Source: Streptomyces polyasparticus | Lineage (GTDB): Bacteria > Actinomycetota > Actinomycetes > Streptomycetales > Streptomycetaceae | NCBI RefSeq assembly: GCF_014493765.1 | Contig: NZ_JACTVJ010000004.1 | Span: forward strand, 62,001 to 126,000 | Length of the DNA stretch: 64,000 nt | Direction: 5' to 3' | In this document: one piece after another, positions 9,443-18,320 of the stretch | Layout of the letters: each line of letters starts with the position of its first letter | Numbering within the stretch: the first letter of the stretch is position 1 | The notes under the pieces: generated by a model | The model's database searches: none | The model's input: the letters and a program-made list of their open reading frames with translations, nothing else | Told to the model about the DNA's origin: nothing | Made by a program: the position numbers and the translations under genes

Positions 9443-10420
9443 GTGGGTGCCGATCGCACTTTCGCGTACGGCGCCGCGGCCGGCCTGCTCGGCGATCTGC
9501 TCTTCGGTGATCCACGCCGTGGGCATCCGGTTGCCGCGTTCGGGCGCGCCGCGAGCGCTGTCGAGCGTGTCCTGTGGCGTGACAGCCGGGCCGCCGGCGC
9601 CGTGCACACCGCCGTCTGCGCGGGTGGTGCCGTGGCCCTCGGCGCGCTGGCCTCCGCCGCCGCCCGCCGCTCCCCCGCCGCATCCGTCGCCCTGACCGCC
9701 GCCGCCACCTGGTCGGTGGTGGGCGGTACTTCGCTCGTACGGGAAGCGCGGGCCATTGCCGCCGCCCTGGACGCCGGCGATGTCGAGGCGGCACGTGAGC
9801 GGCTGCCGCATCTGTGCGGGCGGGATCCCCAGGCCCTCGACGAGGCGGGTATCGCGCGTGCCGTGGTCGAGTCCGTGGCCGAGAACACCTCCGACGCGGT
9901 CGTGGGCGCGCTGGTGTGGGGGGCTGCCGCCGGGGTGCCGGGCCTGCTCGGGTTCCGTGCCGTGAACACCCTGGACGCGATGGTGGGGCACAAGTCGCCC
10001 AAGTACCGGCGCTACGGCTGGGCTTCGGCGCGCCTGGACGATGTGGCGGGCTGGCCCGGCGCCCGGCTCACGGCCGCCCTGGCCGTCCTCGCGGGTGGCG
10101 ATCCGCAGGGCGCCGTGCAGGCATGGCGGCAGGATGCGGACGCGCATCCGAGCCCCAACGCAGGCCCGGTGGAGGCCTCCTTCGCGGGCGCGCTCGGCGT
10201 ACGGCTGGGGGGTGTTCTCTCGTACGGGGGTCGAGTGGAGCACCGTCCGGTGCTCAACGACGCCGGGCGCGCCGTCCAAGTGGCGGACATCGAGCGGGCC
10301 GTACGGCTCGCCCGCCGGGTGAACTGGCTGGCCCTCGCCGTCTGTGTGGCGGCGGATCGGGTTGTGCGCGCCCCACGTGCCCGAACGCGCGCTCCACGGA
10401 CAGGAAGAGGAACATCATGA
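9443..10420 (+). CDS. cobD: Adenosylcobinamide-phosphate synthase CobD/CbiB
   Basis: A 325-residue polytopic membrane protein of the CbiB/CobD family, which attaches aminopropanol (phosphate) to adenosylcobyric acid. Family segments are visible: GDLLFGDPRRGHPVAAFGR near the start, SVAENTSDAVVGAL, and VNTLDAMVGHKSPKYRRYGW. It begins at GTG 9443 without a good ribosome binding site and directly after the 22-codon ORF. Its TGA overlaps the cobQ start as ATGA. It is the first recognised enzyme downstream of the B12 riboswitch. Confidence 0.92.
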   Translation: MGADRTFAYGAAAGLLGDLLFGDPRRGHPVAAFGRAASAVERVLWRDSRAAGAVHTAVCAGGAVALGALASAAARRSPAASVALTAAATWSVVGGTSLVREARAIAAALDAGDVEAARERLPHLCGRDPQALDEAGIARAVVESVAENTSDAVVGALVWGAAAGVPGLLGFRAVNTLDAMVGHKSPKYRRYGWASARLDDVAGWPGARLTAALAVLAGGDPQGAVQAWRQDADAHPSPNAGPVEASFAGALGVRLGGVLSYGGRVEHRPVLNDAGRAVQVADIERAVRLARRVNWLALAVCVAADRVVRAPRARTRAPRTGRGTS

Positions 10421-11949
10421 GCGGTGGACTGCTGGTCGCCGGGACCACCTCGGACGCCGGCAAGAGTGTGGTCACCGCGGGGATCTGCCGCTGGCTGGCG
10501 CGGCAGGGGGTGTCGGTCGCGCCGTTCAAGGCGCAGAACATGTCGCTCAACTCCTTCGTGACGCGCGAGGGTGCGGAGATCGGCCGGGCACAGGCGATGC
10601 AGGCGCAGGCCGCGCGGGTGGAGCCGACGGCGCTGATGAACCCGGTGCTGCTCAAGCCCGGCAGCGACCGCTCCAGCCAGGTGGTCCTGATGGGCAAGCC
10701 GGTGGGCGAGATGAGCGCGCGCGGCTACCACGGGGGCCGACAGGAGGCGCTGCTCGGGACGGTCGTGGACTGCCTGGAGCAGCTGCGGAGTGCGTACGAC
10801 GCCGTCATCTGCGAGGGGGCCGGGAGTCCCGCGGAGATCAATCTGCGCCGGACCGACATCGTGAACATGGGGATCGCGCGGGCGGCGCGGTTCCCGGTGG
10901 TCGTGGTCGGCGACATCGACCGCGGAGGTGTCTTCGCGTCCTTCTTCGGTACGACCGCGCTGCTCGCCAAGGAGGACCAGGAACTGGTCGCCGGGTATCT
11001 GGTGAACAAGTTCCGCGGGGATGTCTCGCTGCTCGAACCCGGCCTCGACATGCTCAAGGGGCTGACCGGGCGGGCGACTTACGGCGTGCTGCCCTATGCG
11101 CACGGGCTCGGGATCGACGAGGAGGACGGGCTCAGGGTGTCGCTGCGCGGTGCCGTACGGGAGTCCGAGGTCGCGCCGCCGGTCGGCGAGGAGCTGCTGC
11201 GGGTCGCGGTCTGTGCGATCCCGCTGATGTCGAACTTCACCGATGTGGACGCGCTCGCCGCCGAGCCCGGTGTGGTGGTGCGCTTCGTGGACAGGCCGGA
11301 GGAACTGGTCGACGCGGATCTCGTCGTGATCCCGGGAACCCGCGGCACCGTCGCGGCGTTGGAGTGGTTGAGACGGCGGGGATTCGAGCGGGCGCTGGGG
11401 CGCAGGGCAGCCGAGGGACGTCCGATTCTGGGGATCTGTGGCGGATTCCAGATCCTGGGCGAGCACATCGAGGACGAGATCGAGTCCCGCGCGGGAGCGG
11501 TGGACGGGCTTGGCTTGCTGCCGGTCCGGGTCCGCTTCCGGCGCGAGAAAACGCTGACGCGTCCAGTGGGCAGGGCACTGGGCGAAAACGTCGAAGGTTA
11601 CGAGATTCATCACGGGGTCGCCGAAGTGCTCGGCGGTGAAGCGTTCATCTCTGATGACATTGGACAGAGTTTGGACGGCTGCCGGGTGGGCGGCGTGTGG
11701 GGGACGCACTGGCACGGGTCGCTGGAGAGCGACGCGTTCCGGCGTGCGTTCCTGTGCGCGGTCGCGGCGGACGCGGGCCGGCGTTTCGTGCCCGCGCCCG
11801 ACACGAGCTTCGGTGCGCTGCGCGAGGAGCAGCTCGACCGGCTCGGCGACCTCATCGAGGAGCACGCGGACACCTCCGCGCTGCTCAGGCTCATCGAGAC
11901 CGGTGCACCCGCTGGTCTTCCTTTCATCGCTCCGGGGGCTCCTTCATGA
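10417..11949 (+). CDS. cobQ: Cobyric acid synthase CobQ
   Basis: A 510-residue glutamine-dependent amidotransferase that amidates four side chains of adenosylcobyrinic acid a,c-diamide. The N-terminal dethiobiotin-synthetase-like ATPase domain begins VAGTTSDAGKS with a P-loop and KAQNMSLNS. The C-terminal triad-type glutaminase domain has the nucleophile Cys341 in GICGGFQILGE and the histidine in WGTHWHG. Length is normal for the family. It overlaps cobD and cobN by ATGA at both ends, so translation is coupled along the operon. Confidence 0.96.
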   Translation: MSGGLLVAGTTSDAGKSVVTAGICRWLARQGVSVAPFKAQNMSLNSFVTREGAEIGRAQAMQAQAARVEPTALMNPVLLKPGSDRSSQVVLMGKPVGEMSARGYHGGRQEALLGTVVDCLEQLRSAYDAVICEGAGSPAEINLRRTDIVNMGIARAARFPVVVVGDIDRGGVFASFFGTTALLAKEDQELVAGYLVNKFRGDVSLLEPGLDMLKGLTGRATYGVLPYAHGLGIDEEDGLRVSLRGAVRESEVAPPVGEELLRVAVCAIPLMSNFTDVDALAAEPGVVVRFVDRPEELVDADLVVIPGTRGTVAALEWLRRRGFERALGRRAAEGRPILGICGGFQILGEHIEDEIESRAGAVDGLGLLPVRVRFRREKTLTRPVGRALGENVEGYEIHHGVAEVLGGEAFISDDIGQSLDGCRVGGVWGTHWHGSLESDAFRRAFLCAVAADAGRRFVPAPDTSFGALREEQLDRLGDLIEEHADTSALLRLIETGAPAGLPFIAPGAPS

Positions 11950-14900
11950 CCGTTCTTCTTCTGTCCACCGCCGATACGGATCTGCTCGCGGCGCGGGCGT
12001 CCGAGGCGCCGTACCGCATCGGCAATCCGATGCGCGTGGACGTGGCCGAGGAGCTGCCCGGGCTCCTCGACGGCGCGGACATCGCGGTGGTGCGGCTGCT
12101 CGGCGGCAAGCGGGCCTGGGAGGACGGGCTCTCCGCGCTGCGTGCGGCGGGGATACCGACCGTGCTGCTCGGCGGCGAGTCCGTGCCGGACGCCGAGTTG
12201 ATGGCCGAGTCCTCGGTGCCGGCGGGCGTGGTCGCCGAAGCGCTGCGGTATCTGGTGGAGGGCGGTCCGGGAAACCTCGCCGAGCTGGCGCGCTTTCTGT
12301 CGGACACCGTGCTGCTCACCGGTGAGGGTTTCGCCGAGCCGGAGAAGATGCCGGAGTTCGGGCTGCACGGCGCGTATGCGCGGGTGGAGGGGCGGCCGAC
12401 GGTCGGCGTGCTCTTCTACCGCGCGCATGAGCTGTCCGGGAACACCGCGTTCGTGGACACCCTGTGCGCGGCGATCGAGGACGCGGGGGCCAATGCGCTG
12501 CCGGTGTTCTGCGGTTCGCTGCGCGGTGCGGACCCGGCGCTCTATGAGCTGATCGGGCAGGCCGACGCGCTGGTCGCGACCGTGCTCGCGGCCGGTGGCA
12601 CGCATGCGTCCGAGGCGTCCGCGGGCGGGGACGAGGAGGCTTGGGACATCGGCGCCCTGGCGGATCTCAACATCCCTGTGCTGCAAGGACTTTGCCTGAC
12701 CTCCTCGCAGGCCGCGTGGGAGGCGTCGGATGCGGCGCTCTCCCCCATGGACGCGGCGATGCAGGTGGCGATCCCGGAGTTCGACGGGCGGCTGATCACC
12801 GTGCCGTTCTCGTTCAAGGAGCAGGGGCCCGACGACGTCCCGGTCTACCGGGCCGATCCGGGGCGGGCCGCGCGCGTGGCCGGGATCGCGGTGCGCCATG
12901 CGCGGCTGCGGCACAAGGACAACGCGGAGAAGAAACTGGGCCTGGTGTTCACCGCGTACCCGACGAAGCACTCGCGCGTGGGCAATGCGGTGGGCCTGGA
13001 CACCCCCGCGTCCGCGGTACGGCTGCTCGACGCGCTGCGTGATGCCGGGTACGGAGTCGTGGGGCATCCGGCCGAGGGCGACGAGCTGATCCACCGCCTG
13101 ATCGAGGCCGGCGGACACGACGTGGAGTGGCTGACCGAGGACCAGCTTGCGGCGGCGCCCGCGCGGGTGCCGCTGGCCGACTACCAGGCCTGGTTCGCGC
13201 GGCTCGAACCCTCGCTGCGCGAAGGGATGCTGGAGGCGTGGGGCGAGCCGCCCGGCTCGCTGTACGTCGACGGCGAGGACATCGTGCTGGCGTCCCTGCA
13301 GTTCGGGAACGTCGTGGTGATGATCCAGCCGCCGCGCGGCTTCGGCGAGAACCCGATCGCGATCTACCACGACCCCGATATGCCGCCTTCGCACCACTAC
13401 ATGGCGGCGTACCGCTGGTTGGAGAACACATTCGGCGCCGACGCCATCGTGCACATGGGCAAGCACGGGACGATGGAGTGGCTGCCCGGCAAGGGCCTCG
13501 GTCTGAGCGGGAGTTGCGCTCCGGACGCCGTGCTCGGCGACCTGCCGCTGATCTATCCGTTCATCGTCAACGACCCGGGTGAGGGCACCCAGGCCAAGCG
13601 GCGCGGGCACGCCACGGTCGTGGACCATCTGGTGCCGCCGATGGCGCGCGCCGACACCTACGGGGACCTGGCGAAGCTGGAGCAACTCCTCGACGAGTAC
13701 GCCCTGGTGAGCGATCTCGACCCGGCGAAGGCACCGGCCGTACGGGCGCAGATCTGGACGCTGGTGAAGGCCGCGGAGCTGCACCACGATCTGCATGTCG
13801 ACGACCAGCCGGACGACGACGCGTTCGACGAGTTCGTGATGCACATCGACGGCTACCTCTGCGAGATCAAGGACGTGCAGATCCGCGACGGACTGCACAT
13901 CCTCGGCGGCGGCCCGGTCGGCGAGGCGCGGGTCAACCTCGTGCTCGCGGTGCTGCGGGCCTCGCAGGTGTGGGGCGGTACGGCCCATGCGCTGCCGGGG
14001 CTGCGCGCCTGTCTCGCCGAGCACTTCGGTCTTGTGGAGAAGGAGCTGCTGGCCGAGCCGGGGGCCGCGGTGAAGGTCGCGGACGGGCTGACCTCGCTGG
14101 TCGACGGTCCCGCACGGACCGGCTCGGACGCGCTGGACCTGCTCGAGCAGCTGTGCCGGCGGCTCGCAGAGGGCATGGAAGAGCGGGGCTGGGAGCTCTC
14201 GGCCGTGCGCGCACTGGTGCGGGACGTGGTCGGTGTCGAACTGCCGCCCGCGGTCGCCGTGTTGGGCTTCGCCTGCGAGGAGGTCGTGCCGCGCCTCGCC
14301 CGGACCACGGACGAGATCGGGCACATCCTGCGGGCGCTCGACGGGGGCTATGTGCCCGCAGGGCCGTCCGGATCGCCGACGCGCGGTCTGGTGAACGTGC
14401 TGCCGACCGGGCGCAACTTCTACTCGGTCGACCCCAAGGCCATCCCCTCGCGCCTGTCGTGGGAGGTCGGGCAGGCGCTCGCCGACTCGCTCGTGGCGCG
14501 GTATCTCACGGACACCGGTGAGTACCCCAAGTCGGTGGGTCTCACCGTGTGGGGCACGTCGGCGATGCGCACCCAGGGCGACGACATCGCGGAGATCCTG
14601 GCGCTGCTCGGCTGCCGTCCCGTGTGGGACGACGCCTCGCGGCGCGTGACCGGGTTCGAGATCGTGCCCCTGGAGGAGCTGGGGCGGCCCCGTATCGATG
14701 TGACGGTGCGGATCTCCGGGTTCTTCCGGGATGCGTTCCCGCATGTGGTGGGGCTGATCGACGATGCGGTGCGGGCCGTCGCGGAGCTCGACGAGCCCGC
14801 GGCCATGAACTACGTGCGGGCGCACGCCGACGAGGACACCGCCGAGCACGGCGACCGGCGCAGGGCCACGGCACGGATCTTCGGGTCCAAGCCCGGCGCG

Positions 14901-15596
14901 TACGGCGCAGGTCTGCTGCCGCTGATCGACGCGCGCAACTGGCGCTCCGACGCGGATCTCGCCGAGGTGTACGCGGTGTGGGGCGGCTATACGTACGGGC
15001 GGGGGCTCGACGGGCGGGCCGCGCGCGGGGACATGGAGACGGCGTTCCGGCGGATCGCGGTCGCGGCGAAGAACGTGGACACGCGCGAGCACGATCTCGT
15101 CGACGCCGACGACTACTTCCAGTACCACGGCGGGATGGTGGCGATGGTGCGCCATCTGACCGGTGTGTCACCCGAGGCGTACGTGGGTGACTCGGCCGTG
15201 CCGGATCAGGTGAAGACGCGCACCCTCGGGGAGGAGACGCATCGCGTGTTCCGCGCGCGGGTGGTCAACCCGCGGTGGATGGCGGCGATGCGGCGGCACG
15301 GCTACAAGGGGGCGTTCGAGATGGCGGCCACCGTGGACTACCTGTTCGGGTACGACGCGACGGCCGGGGTCGTGGACGACTGGATGTACGAGAAGTTGGC
15401 CGCGGAGTACGTGTTCTCCGAGGAGAACCAGGAGTTCATGCGGAAGTCCAACCCCTGGGCGCTGCGCGGGATCACGGAGCGGTTGCTCGAGGCGGCGGAC
15501 CGGTCGTTGTGGGCGTCGCCCGATGCCTCGACGTTGGAGCGGCTGCGGGAGCTGTATCTCCAGCTCGAGGGCGATCTGGAAGGTGACGGGGCGTGA
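11946..15596 (+). CDS. cobN: Cobaltochelatase subunit CobN
   Basis: A 1216-residue large subunit of the ATP-dependent class I cobalt chelatase, homologous to BchH. It inserts Co2+ into hydrogenobyrinic acid a,c-diamide. The family motif HMGKHGTMEWLPGKG is present around residue 505, and the length is typical for CobN. The ATG overlaps the cobQ stop (ATGA). The gene ends in GTGA, which opens a tiny ORF before the ATPase subunit. Pairing with the downstream ChlI/ChlD-like fusion supports a complete chelatase. Confidence 0.96.
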   Translation: MTVLLLSTADTDLLAARASEAPYRIGNPMRVDVAEELPGLLDGADIAVVRLLGGKRAWEDGLSALRAAGIPTVLLGGESVPDAELMAESSVPAGVVAEALRYLVEGGPGNLAELARFLSDTVLLTGEGFAEPEKMPEFGLHGAYARVEGRPTVGVLFYRAHELSGNTAFVDTLCAAIEDAGANALPVFCGSLRGADPALYELIGQADALVATVLAAGGTHASEASAGGDEEAWDIGALADLNIPVLQGLCLTSSQAAWEASDAALSPMDAAMQVAIPEFDGRLITVPFSFKEQGPDDVPVYRADPGRAARVAGIAVRHARLRHKDNAEKKLGLVFTAYPTKHSRVGNAVGLDTPASAVRLLDALRDAGYGVVGHPAEGDELIHRLIEAGGHDVEWLTEDQLAAAPARVPLADYQAWFARLEPSLREGMLEAWGEPPGSLYVDGEDIVLASLQFGNVVVMIQPPRGFGENPIAIYHDPDMPPSHHYMAAYRWLENTFGADAIVHMGKHGTMEWLPGKGLGLSGSCAPDAVLGDLPLIYPFIVNDPGEGTQAKRRGHATVVDHLVPPMARADTYGDLAKLEQLLDEYALVSDLDPAKAPAVRAQIWTLVKAAELHHDLHVDDQPDDDAFDEFVMHIDGYLCEIKDVQIRDGLHILGGGPVGEARVNLVLAVLRASQVWGGTAHALPGLRACLAEHFGLVEKELLAEPGAAVKVADGLTSLVDGPARTGSDALDLLEQLCRRLAEGMEERGWELSAVRALVRDVVGVELPPAVAVLGFACEEVVPRLARTTDEIGHILRALDGGYVPAGPSGSPTRGLVNVLPTGRNFYSVDPKAIPSRLSWEVGQALADSLVARYLTDTGEYPKSVGLTVWGTSAMRTQGDDIAEILALLGCRPVWDDASRRVTGFEIVPLEELGRPRIDVTVRISGFFRDAFPHVVGLIDDAVRAVAELDEPAAMNYVRAHADEDTAEHGDRRRATARIFGSKPGAYGAGLLPLIDARNWRSDADLAEVYAVWGGYTYGRGLDGRAARGDMETAFRRIAVAAKNVDTREHDLVDADDYFQYHGGMVAMVRHLTGVSPEAYVGDSAVPDQVKTRTLGEETHRVFRARVVNPRWMAAMRRHGYKGAFEMAATVDYLFGYDATAGVVDDWMYEKLAAEYVFSEENQEFMRKSNPWALRGITERLLEAADRSLWASPDASTLERLRELYLQLEGDLEGDGA

Positions 15597-15658
15597 ACGT
15601 GGTCGCGACGACAAGGGAAGAGCTGGACGCCGAGTTGATGGTGGAGGCCACCGCATGA
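15593..15658 (+). CDS. Possible 21-codon ORF linking cobN and chlID
   Basis: The ORF begins at GTG 15593, overlapping the cobN stop as GTGA, and ends at TGA 15658, overlapping the next start as ATGA. It reads MNVVATTREEL... and is acidic towards its end. AAGGTGA precedes it, and GGTGGAGG within it can serve the downstream gene. The double overlap is neat, but an ORF this short can arise by chance. Confidence 0.3.
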   Translation: MNVVATTREELDAELMVEATA

Positions 15659-17712
15659 ACACGCCCTATCCGTTCACCGCTCTCGTCGGGCAGGACGACC
15701 TGCGGCTCGCGTTGGTGATCAATGCCGTCTCCCCCGCCGTCGGCGGTGTGCTCGTACGCGGCGAGAAGGGGACCGCCAAGTCGACCGCCGTGCGGGCGCT
15801 TTCGGCGCTGCTGCCCGAGGTCGAGGTCGTGCCCGGGTGCAGGTTCTCCTGTGATCCGCAGGCGCCCGACGCCCAGTGCCCGGACGGGCCGCATGACGCG
15901 GCCGGCACGGTGGCGCGGGCCGCGCGGATGGTCGAACTGCCCGTCGGGGCCTCCGAGGACCGGCTCGTCGGGGCGCTCGACATCGAGCGGGCCCTCGCCG
16001 AGGGCGTGAAGGCCTTCGAGCCGGGGCTGCTCGCCGATGCGCACCGCGGGATCCTGTACGTGGACGAGGTCAATCTGCTGCACGACCACCTCGTCGACCT
16101 GCTGCTCGACGCCGCCGCGATGGGCGCCTCGTACGTGGAACGCGAAGGTGTCTCCGTACGGCATGCCGCGCGCTTCCTGCTCGTGGGGACGATGAACCCC
16201 GAAGAGGGCGAACTGCGACCGCAGTTGCTCGACCGCTTCGGCCTGACCGTCGAGGTCTCGGCCTCGCGCGAGCCCGACCAGCGGGTGGAGGTCGTGAAGC
16301 GGCGCCTCGCCTATGACGACGATCCGGCCGGGTTCGCCGCGCGCTGGGCCGACGAGGAGCGGGCCGTACGGGCCCGGATCGTGGCCGCGCGGGCGCTGCT
16401 GCCCTCCGTACGGCTCGGGGACGGGGTGCTGCGGCAGATCGCCGCGACCTGTGCCGCGTTCGAGGTGGACGGGATGCGGGCCGACATCGTGATGGCCCGT
16501 ACCGCCACCGCGCTCGCGGCCTGGGCGGGGCGCGAGGAGGTCACGGCGGAGGACGTGCGGCAGGCCGCGCTGCTCGCTCTGCCGCACCGCAGGCGCCGCA
16601 ACCCCTTCGACGCACCGGGCCTTGATGAGGACAAGCTCGACGAGACCCTTGAGGAGTTCGGGTCCTCCGACTCCTCGGACGGCGACGGCCCGGACGACGA
16701 TCCGGATCCCGACGGCCCGGACGGCGGCGGGCGCCCGCCCGAGGACGGCGGGGACGACGGGGACGCGGGGCCTCAGGTCCCGCCGCAGTCCTCGGCTCCG
16801 CAGGCGCCGGACCCCAAGGAGTCGGACGGCAAGGAGCAGAGCGAGCAGTCCGCGTCCTCCGGAGCGGGTGAGCAGAGCCCGGCCGCGGCCGCCGAGCCGT
16901 TCCGCACCAAGCTGCTCAGCGTGCCCGGTACGGGCGCCGGCGCGGCCGGACGGCGGTCGCGGGCGCGCACCGACCACGGGCGGACCACGGGCGCACGCAG
17001 GCCTCAAGGTGCCCTCACCAAGCTGCACTTGGCGGCCACGGTGCAGGCCGCGGCGCCGCACCAGCGGGCACGCGGACGTGCGGGCCGCGGCCTCGTCGTC
17101 CGCAGGGACGATCTGCGGCAGGCGGTACGCGAGGGGCGCGAGGGCAATCTCGTGCTGTTCGTCGTGGACGCCTCCGGGTCCATGGCCGCACGGCAGCGGA
17201 TGAGCGCGGTGAAGGGCGCCGTGCTCTCGCTGCTGCTCGACGCGTACCAGCGGCGGGACAAGGTGGGCCTGGTGACCTTCCGCGGCGCGGGCGCGGAGGT
17301 GGCGCTGCCGCCGACGTCCTCGGTGGATGCCGCCGCCGTACGCCTGGAAGCGCTGCCCACCGGCGGCCGAACCCCGCTCGCGGCGGGGCTGCTCAAGGCG
17401 CATGAGGTGCTGCGTGTGGAGCGCCTTCGCGATCCCGTACGCAGGCCGCTTGTGGTGCTCGTGACGGACGGGCGCGCCACCGGCGGGCCCGAACCGGTGG
17501 CCCATGCGGCGCGTGCGGCGGGTCTCTTCGCGGCCGAGTCGATCGCGTCGGTGACCGTGGACTGCGAGTCGGGGCCCGTACGGCTCGGGCTCGCCGGGCA
17601 GCTCGCGCAGGGGCTCGGCGGCACCGTCGTCACGCTCGACGAGCTGCGCGCGGACTCGCTCGCCGGACTCGTCAAGGATGTTCAGGACCACAGGAACCGG
17701 AGGGCCGCCTGA
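15655..17712 (+). CDS. Magnesium-chelatase-type ChlI-ChlD fusion, cobaltochelatase ATPase subunit
   Basis: A 685-residue fusion. Residues 1-320 are the AAA+ ChlI-type ATPase with Walker A GEKGTAKST (36-44) and Walker B ILYVDEVNLL. Residues about 322-455 are a very acidic, then Ser/Ala/Gln-rich linker. The C-terminal von Willebrand A domain has the metal-ion site DASGSM near 505 and TDGRATGG. In this context it most likely works with CobN as the CobS/CobT equivalent, energising cobalt insertion, rather than in chlorophyll synthesis. It overlaps cobO as TGATG. Confidence 0.9.
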   Translation: MNTPYPFTALVGQDDLRLALVINAVSPAVGGVLVRGEKGTAKSTAVRALSALLPEVEVVPGCRFSCDPQAPDAQCPDGPHDAAGTVARAARMVELPVGASEDRLVGALDIERALAEGVKAFEPGLLADAHRGILYVDEVNLLHDHLVDLLLDAAAMGASYVEREGVSVRHAARFLLVGTMNPEEGELRPQLLDRFGLTVEVSASREPDQRVEVVKRRLAYDDDPAGFAARWADEERAVRARIVAARALLPSVRLGDGVLRQIAATCAAFEVDGMRADIVMARTATALAAWAGREEVTAEDVRQAALLALPHRRRRNPFDAPGLDEDKLDETLEEFGSSDSSDGDGPDDDPDPDGPDGGGRPPEDGGDDGDAGPQVPPQSSAPQAPDPKESDGKEQSEQSASSGAGEQSPAAAAEPFRTKLLSVPGTGAGAAGRRSRARTDHGRTTGARRPQGALTKLHLAATVQAAAPHQRARGRAGRGLVVRRDDLRQAVREGREGNLVLFVVDASGSMAARQRMSAVKGAVLSLLLDAYQRRDKVGLVTFRGAGAEVALPPTSSVDAAAVRLEALPTGGRTPLAAGLLKAHEVLRVERLRDPVRRPLVVLVTDGRATGGPEPVAHAARAAGLFAAESIASVTVDCESGPVRLGLAGQLAQGLGGTVVTLDELRADSLAGLVKDVQDHRNRRAA

Positions 17713-18320
17713 TGCCCCAAGGACAGCCGGCCGTCGTGCCGGACGACGGGCTCACCACCCGCCAGCGCCGCAACCGTCCCCTGGTCGTGGTGCACACCGG
17801 GATCGGCAAGGGCAAGTCCACGGCCGCGTTCGGACTCGCGCTGCGGGCCTGGAACCAGGGCTGGCCGATCGGGGTGTTCCAGTTCGTCAAGTCGGCGAAA
17901 TGGAAGGTCGGCGAGGAGAACGCGCTCAAGGTGCTCGGTGCCTCCGGCGAGGGCGGCAGCGTGGACTGGCACAAGATGGGCGAGGGCTGGTCGTGGATCC
18001 AGCGGGCGCCCGCCGAGGGCGAGATGAGCAACGAGGACAAGGCCCGCGAGGGCTGGGAGCAGGTCAAGCGGGACCTCGCCGCCGAGACGTACAAGCTGTA
18101 TGTGCTCGACGAGTTCGCGTATCCGATGCATTGGGGCTGGATCGACACCGACGAGGTGGTGTCCGTGCTGCGCGACCGGCCCGGCACCCAGCACGTCGTC
18201 ATCACCGGGCGCAATGCGCCGGCCGCGCTGGTGGAGTTCGCGGATCTCGTCACCGACATGTCCAAGGTCAAGCACCCGATGGACGCCGGGCAAAAGGGCC
18301 AGCGGGGCATCGAATGGTGA
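17712..18320 (+). CDS. cobO: Corrinoid adenosyltransferase CobO/BtuR
   Basis: A 202-residue CobA/CobO-type ATP:co(I)rrinoid adenosyltransferase. It has the P-loop GIGKGKST (residues 30-37), followed by AFGLALRAWNQGWPIGVFQF and LDEFAYPMHWGWID. The last is the conserved Walker B region. It transfers the adenosyl group of ATP to the reduced cobalt of cobyrinic acid diamide. Length is standard. One-base overlap with the chelatase gene upstream and a GTGA/ATGGTGA junction with cobB place it firmly in the operon. Confidence 0.95.
   Translation: MPQGQPAVVPDDGLTTRQRRNRPLVVVHTGIGKGKSTAAFGLALRAWNQGWPIGVFQFVKSAKWKVGEENALKVLGASGEGGSVDWHKMGEGWSWIQRAPAEGEMSNEDKAREGWEQVKRDLAAETYKLYVLDEFAYPMHWGWIDTDEVVSVLRDRPGTQHVVITGRNAPAALVEFADLVTDMSKVKHPMDAGQKGQRGIEW

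Noticed and set aside
11610-15155. Very long minus-strand open frame (over 1100 codons) opposite cobN
   Set aside because: High-GC codon bias leaves the antisense frame open; cobN on the plus strand has clear family motifs and operon overlaps, and the antisense translation is His/Arg-rich with no recognisable domain.
15655-17712. Magnesium chelatase for chlorophyll synthesis
   Set aside because: The domains match ChlI/ChlD, but the gene sits between cobN and cobO and no bacteriochlorophyll genes are present, so a cobaltochelatase role is far more likely.
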